NCBI RefSeq assembly: GCF_938030755.1
Contig: NZ_CALHIF010000006.1
Span: forward strand, 1-32,683
Reading direction: 5' to 3'
DNA: 32,683 nucleotides
Source: an uncultured Granulicatella sp.
GTDB lineage: Bacteria > Bacillota > Bacilli > Lactobacillales > Aerococcaceae
Part shown: piece after piece, positions 16,750-22,471 of the stretch
Layout of the letters: each line of letters begins with the position of its first letter
How positions within the stretch are numbered: position 1 is the first letter of the stretch
Position numbers and translations under genes: made by a program
The notes under the pieces: model-generated
Told to the model about the DNA's origin: nothing
Databases searched by the model: none
Seen by the model: the letters and a program-made list of their open reading frames with translations, nothing else

Positions 16750-17127
16750 ATGGAAATTTGGTTTAGTGAAACAGCTAAAGATAAACTATTAAAATTAATA
16801 AATGAAAAAGGATTAACAGATGTTTTTTTCGTTATGGATTATGCTGATGGAGATAGTCCTTTCTACGACGAAGGCGGACGGTGTCATTGCCAAGTCAATG
16901 AAAAGTATCATTTAGTCATTTTAAAAAAAGAAGAGGAGTCTACTTTACATCGTAAGTTCGACAAGTTATTAGAGACTAATTTTGGAAAAGTTTATGTTTC
17001 TAGTCGCTATGAAATGATGTTTGACCAGAAAAATGTAGTCGATTATAGTATGGATAAATATGGATTTTACTTAAAGAGTGAGGCAGGTATCTTATCCATG
17101 AGACTCAATATTGATTTTATAGCGTAA
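16750..17127 (+). CDS. HesB-like (iron-sulfur biogenesis fold) small protein
   Basis: This 125-residue soluble protein has the pattern of the HesB-like domain family found in Lactobacillales. It begins with an A-type-like beta start, then MDYADGDSPFYDEGGRCHC, a central FDKLLETNFGKVYVSSRYEMMF and a C-terminal YLKSEAGILSMRLNI. True A-type Fe-S carriers have a C-terminal CxC motif plus an upstream Cys. Here the only cysteines lie in GRCHC and no C-terminal CxC exists, so cluster binding in the usual way is doubtful. The ribosome binding site is weak (AAAGAGAG). It is a one-gene unit between two terminators, and I see no clear promoter, so it may rely on read-through from divIVA. Confidence 0.65.
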   Translation: MEIWFSETAKDKLLKLINEKGLTDVFFVMDYADGDSPFYDEGGRCHCQVNEKYHLVILKKEEESTLHRKFDKLLETNFGKVYVSSRYEMMFDQKNVVDYSMDKYGFYLKSEAGILSMRLNIDFIA

Positions 17128-17160
17128 AAAGATGAGCATTTGCTCATCTTTTTTGTTTTT
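17126..17160 (+). terminator. Terminator after the HesB-like gene
   Basis: AAAAAGATGAGCA (17126-17138) and its exact complement (17141-17153) have a 2-nt nominal loop. T-rich sequence follows to 17160. The A tract on the left arm would allow some activity in the reverse direction too. Confidence 0.92.
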
Positions 17161-17185
17161 AAATATTTCTTTACCTTTAAAAGAC

Positions 17186-17214
17186 TTGTACCTTCTAAGA
17201 AGAAATAGTATACT
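17186..17214 (+). promoter_or_regulatory. Promoter of the choline operon
   Basis: TTGTAC (17186-17191) and TATACT (17209-17214) are 17 bp apart, differing from consensus at few positions. Transcription would start near 17221, giving a leader of about 28 nt. The -10 sits in the centre of the palindrome at 17201-17220. Confidence 0.8.
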
Positions 17215-17220
17215 AATTCT
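17201..17220. promoter_or_regulatory. Candidate operator: 20-bp near-perfect palindrome over the -10
   Basis: AGAAATAGTATACTAATTCT is symmetric at 18 of 20 positions (AGAAnTAGTATACTAnTTCT), with its centre between 17210 and 17211. A protein bound here would block the -10. The first gene product carries a winged-helix domain, so autoregulation is an obvious hypothesis. Part of the symmetry comes from the TATAC core of the -10 itself, but the outer TAG/CTA and AGAA/TTCT arms do not. Confidence 0.55.
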
Positions 17221-17248
17221 GTTCACAAAAACAAAAGAGGTGAATTTT

Positions 17249-19006
17249 ATGAACAAAGTTAATTTAGATTTGTTGAAATTAATCAAAAAGAACGCTATTC
17301 ATAATCAACGAGAATTAGCAGATTTATCAGGATATTCTCTTGGACTGGTAAATCGTGAAATTAAAAAATTAAGAGAATTAAAGCTAGTTGATGAAAAATT
17401 TCGTATGACTAGTAAGGCAAAAACCTTATTCAAGAAAAATAAACCTAAAAATGCAGTAATCTTGGCTGCTGGCTTTGGGATGCGAATGGTCCCCATCAAT
17501 ACAGAAACGCCAAAAGGACTTCTAGAAGTCAAAAATGAGCCACTTATCGAGCGATTGATTAAACAATTACGAGAAGTGGGAGTATCGGATATCACTGTGG
17601 TTGTAGGCTTTATGAAAGAACAGTACGAGTATTTAATCGATGATTTTCAAGTAAAATTAGCAGTGAATCCAGATTATGCTACGAAAAATAATTTTTATTC
17701 ATTACAACGAGTTGCTGGAATTTTAGGAAACACGTATATTGTCCCTTGTGACTTGTGGTGTGAAGAGAATCCTTTTGAAGAAGACGAACTATATTCTTGG
17801 TATTTGATTGGACACGAAGAAGTGGAACAAAGCTATTTTAGAGTGAATAAAAAGCAAGAAATTATCATTAGTGAGAAAAGAAGAAAAGGAAACCGTCCTT
17901 ACGGCATTTGCTATCTTGCTGAAAAAGAAGCTAAAGTGGTGGCAAAACAATTAAATATAGCTGCTGAAGAAAAAAGACATGAAAAATCTTTCTGGGAAGT
18001 TACTTTAGAAGATAAAGATAGAAAATATATTGTATATCCAAAAATAATCGATGATAAAAAGATTGCTGAAATCAATACTTACGAGCAGTTACGTGAAATC
18101 GACCATTCCTCCAGTCACCTTGAAACGGATGCTTTAGTAAATATTTCAAAAGCGTTAGAAGTTCCTTTAGAGGAAATTGTAAATATTGAAGTGTTGAAAA
18201 AAGGAATGACGAATCGTAGTTTCTTATTTACTTGTAAAGAACAAAAGTACATTATGCGTATTCCAGGGGAAGGAACGGATCATCTTATCAATCGTAAGGA
18301 AGAAGCAGATGTTTATCGTGTACTTGAAGGTAAGAAAATTTGTGACGACGTTGTATATATAAATCCTGAAAATGGATATAAGATTACAGCCTATCTAGAT
18401 GGAGCACGCTCTTGTGATAGTGAAAATAAGGAAGATTTGAAACGTTGTATGGCAAAACTTCATGAGTTTCATGCGTCTAAACTGAAGGTCGCGCATACGT
18501 TTGATCCATTTAAACAGATTGTGTTTTATCAAAGTTTATGGAATGGACAAGCGTCTTACTATAAAGACCATGAAAAAACGCAAAAGGAAATATTAAGTTT
18601 AAAGAGTTTTGTGGAAAAATATAAAGAAGAGCCAGTTCTCAGCCATATAGATTCAGTCTACGATAATTTTCTTTTCACGAAAGAAGGAGATATTCGACTA
18701 ATTGACTGGGAATATGCAGGAATGCAAGATCCGCATATCGATATTGCAATGTTTTGTATTTACGCTGGTTATGACCGTAAACAGGCGGACGAATTGATAG
18801 ACCTTTATTTTGAAGGAAAATGCGAAAAGATGACGCGTATTAAAATTTATGCGTATATGGCCGTCAGCGGAATGCTTTGGAGTAACTGGTGCGAATATAA
18901 ACGGACCTTAGGGGTAGACTTTGGAGAGTATTCACTGATGCAATACCGTTATGCCAAAGACTTCTACCGCATTGTGCAAGAAGAATTAGCAAAAGAGGAA
19001 AATTAA
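17249..19006 (+). CDS. Fusion: winged helix-turn-helix / LicC-like nucleotidyltransferase / choline kinase
   Basis: This 585-residue protein has three parts. Residues 1-62 form a MarR-like winged helix (NQRELADLSGYSLGLVNREIKKLRELKLV). Residues 66-290 form a sugar-nucleotidyltransferase fold with LAAGFGMRM (72-80), PKG (Lys 89) and NNFYSL, resembling LicC; the metal-site region reads PCD (D168). Residues 305-585 form a LicA-type choline kinase with KKGMTNRS, the Brenner motif HIDSVYDN (466-473) and DWE (486-488). It would phosphorylate choline and may activate it with CTP. I chose the ATG at 17249 after AGAGGTG; the frame upstream of it runs back into the preceding terminator. The TAATG stop/start overlap with the next gene shows coupling. 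Domain calls are firm; the exact substrates are inferred. Confidence 0.88.
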   Translation: MNKVNLDLLKLIKKNAIHNQRELADLSGYSLGLVNREIKKLRELKLVDEKFRMTSKAKTLFKKNKPKNAVILAAGFGMRMVPINTETPKGLLEVKNEPLIERLIKQLREVGVSDITVVVGFMKEQYEYLIDDFQVKLAVNPDYATKNNFYSLQRVAGILGNTYIVPCDLWCEENPFEEDELYSWYLIGHEEVEQSYFRVNKKQEIIISEKRRKGNRPYGICYLAEKEAKVVAKQLNIAAEEKRHEKSFWEVTLEDKDRKYIVYPKIIDDKKIAEINTYEQLREIDHSSSHLETDALVNISKALEVPLEEIVNIEVLKKGMTNRSFLFTCKEQKYIMRIPGEGTDHLINRKEEADVYRVLEGKKICDDVVYINPENGYKITAYLDGARSCDSENKEDLKRCMAKLHEFHASKLKVAHTFDPFKQIVFYQSLWNGQASYYKDHEKTQKEILSLKSFVEKYKEEPVLSHIDSVYDNFLFTKEGDIRLIDWEYAGMQDPHIDIAMFCIYAGYDRKQADELIDLYFEGKCEKMTRIKIYAYMAVSGMLWSNWCEYKRTLGVDFGEYSLMQYRYAKDFYRIVQEELAKEEN

Positions 19007-19740
19007 TGACAAATACGATTAAACGAGCAATTATTATGGCTGCGGGAAAAGGGACACGAATGCGTCCAATAACGAATGAAATTCCAAAACCATTAGTAAA
19101 AGTAAATGGGAAAAGAATGATTGATACGGTAATCGATGCCCTATATGAGCAAGGGATTCACGAGATTTATGTGGTCGTCGGTTATTTAAAGGAAAAATTT
19201 TCTGAGTTAAAAGAAACTTATCCCAACATTACCATTGTAGAAAATCCTTATTTTGATATTGCCAACAATATTTCTTCTCTTTATGCTGTCAGAGAGCATT
19301 TAGAAGAAGCCATTATTTTAGATGGAGACCAATTGATTTTTAACAGTAATATTTTACATCCAGAGTTTACACGCTCAGGGTACGCTTGTATTCCAGTAGA
19401 AAATGTCACGGATGAATGGCTCATGCAAGTGAATACTGATGGAGTCGTTACCAGCTGTAGTCGTACTGGTGGAGAAAAGGGATGGCAATTATATAGCATT
19501 TCTCGTTGGACAAAAGAAGACGGACAAAAGTTAAAACATCATTTAGAAATTGAGTTTGAAGAAAAGAAAAATCATGAAATTTATTGGGATGATGTAGCGA
19601 TGTTTTGTTACCCCAAAGAATATGAAATGGGCATCTATCCAATGCAACAGGGAGATATCGTAGAAATCGATAGCTTGGAAGAGTTAGTGACAATGGATGC
19701 ATCGTATCAAACATTATTAGAGGAGGGTCATTATGAATAA
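19006..19740 (+). CDS. licC: LicC-type CTP:phosphocholine cytidylyltransferase
   Basis: This 244-residue single-domain nucleotidyltransferase has the signature MAAGKGTRMRP (residues 11-21) and PKPL with Lys 28. It shows NPYFDIANNISSLYAV, the metal-binding pair D106/D108 in LDGDQLIF, DEWLMQV, the late YWDDVAMF (D195-D196) and EIDSLEEL. These blocks resemble pneumococcal LicC closely, more so than the nucleotidyltransferase domain of the preceding fusion protein. It would join CTP and phosphocholine into CDP-choline for decorating teichoic acid or glycolipid. Its start overlaps the fusion stop by one base, and its end overlaps the transporter start by 8 bp. A phosphoethanolamine or aminoethylphosphonate substrate is the main alternative. 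Confidence 0.85.
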   Translation: MTNTIKRAIIMAAGKGTRMRPITNEIPKPLVKVNGKRMIDTVIDALYEQGIHEIYVVVGYLKEKFSELKETYPNITIVENPYFDIANNISSLYAVREHLEEAIILDGDQLIFNSNILHPEFTRSGYACIPVENVTDEWLMQVNTDGVVTSCSRTGGEKGWQLYSISRWTKEDGQKLKHHLEIEFEEKKNHEIYWDDVAMFCYPKEYEMGIYPMQQGDIVEIDSLEELVTMDASYQTLLEEGHYE

Positions 19741-21259
19741 TGAATTGGAGAAAAAATCGTTAAGAGATGAAATTGACTGGATTGCAACACTTGTACCACT
19801 ATTTGGAGTATTATTCTTAGGACTATTATTTTTAATATTCCCTGATTCTAGTTCTGCTGTACTTGAAGGAGTTCGAGGGTTTCTAGGAGATCAATTTAGT
19901 ATTTATTATGCGATGTTAGGAGTTGGCGTATTCCTTTGTAGTGTGTATGTGGCTTTCTCTAAATATGGACGTATCGTTTTAGGTGGGAATGAAGCTAAAG
20001 TAGAGTATTCGAATTTCCAATGGGGAGTTATGATTTTTACTTCTACGATGGCTGCAGATATTGTGTTCTATGCCATGATTGAGTGGGCGCTCTATGCGCA
20101 AGAGTCCTATCTTGGAGAGCTTGGAAGCATTCAAAAATGGGCTTCAACATTCCCATTATTCCACTGGGGACCTATTGCCTGGGGATTCTACATCATGTTA
20201 GCTGTTGCTTTTGGCTTCATGTTGCATAATCGAAAAGTAGAAAAACAAAAATTTTCAGAAGCTTGTCGTCCTCTTTTAGGAGATAAAGTAGACGGATGGA
20301 TGGGAAAAGTCATTGACTTAATCGCGATCTTTGCATTAATAGCTGGAACAGCAACAACATTCTCTCTAGCGACACCACTTCTTTCAGCGGCCATGAGCCA
20401 AGTGTTTGGAATTCAAAATTCGAAACTAATTACTATTGTTGTATTATTGTTAATTGCGGTAGTCTATACAAGTACTGTTATGTTAGGAATGGAAGCTGTC
20501 TCAAAATTAGCAGCAATTTGTACCTACTTATTCTTTGCACTTCTTGCGTATTTCCTATTCCTAGGAGGAGAGACCGTTTATATTCTTGAAACAGGATTTA
20601 GCGCAATTGGGAATCTTGTTCAAAACTTTATCGGAATGTCTACGTGGTTGGATCCACTTCGTGAGACGAGTTTCCCTCAAAAATGGACAATCTACTACTG
20701 GTCTTATTGGATGGTATGGTGTGTAGCGACGCCTTTCTTTATCGGAAGTATTTCAAAAGGTCGTACTGTTAAAAATACGGTACTAGGCGGATATGCATGG
20801 GGAATTGCAGGAACATTTACAGCATTCATTATTCTTGGAAACTACGGTCTTGCGCAACAATTAAAACATGGCGTAGATATTACAGGGATTTTGAATACGA
20901 ATGCGGATTATGCTGCCGCGATTCTTAAAATTTTTGAGACAATGCCATTAGCGAATATTGGATTATTACTTCTGGCTGTGACCATGATTGCTTTCTACGC
21001 GACGACGTTCGATGCATTAACACTGGTAGTATCTGCTTATTCATATAAAGAATTAACACATACACATGATAGTGATAAGCGTGTTCGTATGTTTTGGTCA
21101 TTAGTACTGATTCTATTCCCAATCGCGTTGATTTTCTCTGAAAATTCAATGTATAATCTTCAGTCGGTAGCCATTATTGCAGCCTTCCCAATTGGGATTA
21201 TTATCATTATGATTATTGCAAGCTTCTTTAAAGATGCAAAAGATTATTTGAAATCTTAA
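19733..21259 (+). CDS. BCCT family choline/betaine transporter
   Basis: This 508-residue polytopic protein has about 12 membrane helices. The BCCT hallmark Trp-rich segment begins at W318 (WTIYYWSYWMVW), followed by CVATPFFIGSISKGRT, which matches the family signature ending in SxGRT. Family members import choline, betaine or carnitine by sodium or proton coupling. Overlap with licC by 8 bp, with AGGAGGG (19721-19727) inside licC, ties it to choline import for the two upstream enzymes. The usual lic-locus permease (LicB) belongs to the unrelated DMT family, so this locus uses a different transporter. The C-terminal extension is short, so strong osmotic gating is less likely. Confidence 0.92.
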   Translation: MNNELEKKSLRDEIDWIATLVPLFGVLFLGLLFLIFPDSSSAVLEGVRGFLGDQFSIYYAMLGVGVFLCSVYVAFSKYGRIVLGGNEAKVEYSNFQWGVMIFTSTMAADIVFYAMIEWALYAQESYLGELGSIQKWASTFPLFHWGPIAWGFYIMLAVAFGFMLHNRKVEKQKFSEACRPLLGDKVDGWMGKVIDLIAIFALIAGTATTFSLATPLLSAAMSQVFGIQNSKLITIVVLLLIAVVYTSTVMLGMEAVSKLAAICTYLFFALLAYFLFLGGETVYILETGFSAIGNLVQNFIGMSTWLDPLRETSFPQKWTIYYWSYWMVWCVATPFFIGSISKGRTVKNTVLGGYAWGIAGTFTAFIILGNYGLAQQLKHGVDITGILNTNADYAAAILKIFETMPLANIGLLLLAVTMIAFYATTFDALTLVVSAYSYKELTHTHDSDKRVRMFWSLVLILFPIALIFSENSMYNLQSVAIIAAFPIGIIIIMIIASFFKDAKDYLKS

Positions 21260-21266
21260 TAAGGCG

Positions 21267-21319
21267 ATGACTATGAATCTATTTACGGCTACTATTAAAT
21301 CCGTAAAAATCATAGTCAT
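21267..21319 (+). repeat. Two-tier inverted repeat after the choline operon
   Basis: The outer arms ATGACTATGA (21267-21276) and TCATAGTCAT (21310-21319) are perfectly complementary. The inner arms TTTACGG (21282-21288) and CCGTAAA (21301-21307) are too. No T run follows, so it is probably a 3'-end stabilising structure upstream of the true terminator. Confidence 0.75.
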
Positions 21320-21360
21320 TAAGTGAAAATTCAAGATAGATCAAACAGTAATATCTGGAA

Positions 21361-21406
21361 AAAACCCTATTGTTTAAAGGCATTCTGTCTTTAAGCAATA
21401 GGTTTT
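21361..21406. terminator. Bidirectional terminator between the choline operon and copY
   Basis: AAAACC, then TATTG and TTAAAG (21361-21379), pairs with CTTTAA, CAATA and GGTTTTT (21389-21407), with one bulged C and one wobble. A and T tracts on both sides allow termination of both converging units. Confidence 0.88.
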
Positions 21407-21410
21407 TATG

Positions 21411-21848
21411 TTAGTGATGGTGGTGACAATTACATTGCCCAGGTAGACAGTTGCATGCAACAGAAGTAGGGGCGGTGGCGGATTTTTCTTTTAAGGCATT
21501 CACTAATACTTGAATGTCATCTTGGCTTAAGGTTGCTTTATTGATTAAAGTATGTAATAAATTCCCATTTTGTTTGTGGCACACTTGTTCAAGAAGTACA
21601 TCTGTCTCTTGATCGAGTTGCTCTTTTTCCAAAATCGTTGCAGAATAGTGGAAAGGTTTCTTTCGATTATTGATTTGAATATAGCCTTTCTTCGTTAGGC
21701 GAATAATAAGTGTTTTTACAGTTGATTCACTCCAAGGGAATGATTTCTGCAGTTGTTCGATGATAAATCCACTAGTACTACTTGGGTTTGCCCATAGTAC
21801 GCGCATGACCTGACGTTCTGAGGGGCTTATTGGTTGAAATTCTGTCAT
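21411..21848 (-). CDS. copY: CopY/TcrY-type copper-responsive repressor
   Basis: This 145-residue protein has an N-terminal BlaI/MecI/CopY winged helix (SPSERQVMRVLWANP, then WSESTVKTLIIRLTKKGYI). Near the C-terminus CNCLPGQCNC gives the CxCx4CxC metal motif of CopY, followed by four histidines that could add metal affinity. CopY proteins repress copper-efflux operons; Cu(I) displaces Zn(II) from the cysteines and releases DNA. AAAGGAG precedes the ATG. Usually copA and copZ follow in the same operon, but here the gene stands alone between convergent and divergent neighbours. Targets must lie elsewhere, apart from its own promoter. Confidence 0.9.
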   Translation of the reverse strand: MTEFQPISPSERQVMRVLWANPSSTSGFIIEQLQKSFPWSESTVKTLIIRLTKKGYIQINNRKKPFHYSATILEKEQLDQETDVLLEQVCHKQNGNLLHTLINKATLSQDDIQVLVNALKEKSATAPTSVACNCLPGQCNCHHHH

Positions 21849-21873
21849 AAATAGAACTCCTTTCTACAGGTTT

Positions 21874-21902
21874 AGTCTACAGTCGTCGACCGTTTCTGTC
21901 AA
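21874..21902 (-). promoter_or_regulatory. copY promoter
   Basis: On the minus strand TTGACA (21902-21897) and TAGACT (21879-21874) are 17 bp apart, a strong sigma-A promoter. The CopY-like operator lies in its spacer and -10. Confidence 0.82.
21875..21890. promoter_or_regulatory. Putative CopY operator (cop box variant)
   Basis: GTCTACAGTCGTCGAC has the symmetric form GTCnACnnnnGTnGAC. Its core TACAGTCGTC differs by one base in the second half-site from TACANNTGTM-type cop boxes. It overlaps the copY -10, which suits autorepression. Confidence 0.6.
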
Positions 21903-21925
21903 TCGTTTTACTTGATTTTTTGCGT

Positions 21926-21971
21926 ACACTAAATGTCGGTGGTGAGTAGCTAGAGTCACCATATTTTGTGT
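21926..21971 (+). promoter_or_regulatory. Two NrdR-box-like sites upstream of nrdIEF
   Basis: Against the NrdR consensus acaCwATATaTwGtgt, the site at 21956-21971 (TCACCATATTTTGTGT) matches at 13 of 16 positions by my count. The site at 21926-21941 (ACACTAAATGTCGGTG) matches at about 10. Their centres are 30 bp apart, the helical phasing typical of paired NrdR boxes. The first site is weak on its own. Confidence 0.6.
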
Positions 21972-22007
21972 TTCATAAAAAAAACAATACAAAATGTTGT
22001 TAAAATG

Positions 22008-22036
22008 TTGCAAAAAACTTCCGGGCTATATATAAT
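22008..22036 (+). promoter_or_regulatory. nrdIEF promoter
   Basis: TTGCAA (22008-22013) and a perfect TATAAT (22031-22036) are 17 bp apart. The leader to the nrdI GTG is about 63 nt. Confidence 0.85.
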
Positions 22037-22105
22037 TAGTTTCGTGAGTTTCAAGTGAGATTGGAATGCATTTACTTGTATTTCGAATTCAGAAATGGAG
22101 TATCT

Positions 22106-22471
22106 GTGAAAGTCGTTTATTTATCACTAACTGGAAAAACAAGACAATTCGTAAAAAAATTAGGCTGGGATTTTGTCGAAATTTCTAAGAAAAATCCCGT
22201 ATGTCAAATGGAAGAACCTTATATCGTCATTACACCAACTTATGGAGAGCAAGTGGCGAATTTTTTTTATGAATTTATTGAATTTGGAGAGAATCGAGCA
22301 CTATTAAAGGGAGTTGCTGGTTCAGGGAATCGCAATTTCAATACGAGTTTTTGTTCGAATTCCAGAGAATTAGCGTCTAAATATGGGATTCCGCTACTGC
22401 ATTGCTTTGAAAATCAAGGTACAGATAAAGATGTACAAATACTAATAGAAAAGGTGAGAGAGATTGGATAG
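22106..22471 (+). CDS. nrdI: Ribonucleotide reductase flavodoxin NrdI
   Basis: This 121-residue flavodoxin-like protein starts MKVVYLSLTGKTRQFVKKLG. The phosphate-binding loop is SLTGKT, with PTYGEQVANFFYEF and GVAGSGNRNFNTSFC further on. NrdI supplies an oxidant to assemble the dimanganese-tyrosyl radical of NrdF. I chose the GTG at 22106 because GGAG (22097-22100) is 5 nt before it and homologues start at this point; an in-frame start at 22055 would add 17 unrelated residues. No nrdH glutaredoxin gene lies in this operon, so the reductant must be encoded elsewhere. Confidence 0.95.
   Translation: MKVVYLSLTGKTRQFVKKLGWDFVEISKKNPVCQMEEPYIVITPTYGEQVANFFYEFIEFGENRALLKGVAGSGNRNFNTSFCSNSRELASKYGIPLLHCFENQGTDKDVQILIEKVREIG

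Noticed and set aside
17132..17248. N-terminal extension of the choline fusion protein from an upstream in-frame ATG
   Set aside because: It would start inside the terminator of the previous gene, upstream of the operon's own promoter, and a clear AGAGGTG site precedes the ATG at 17249.
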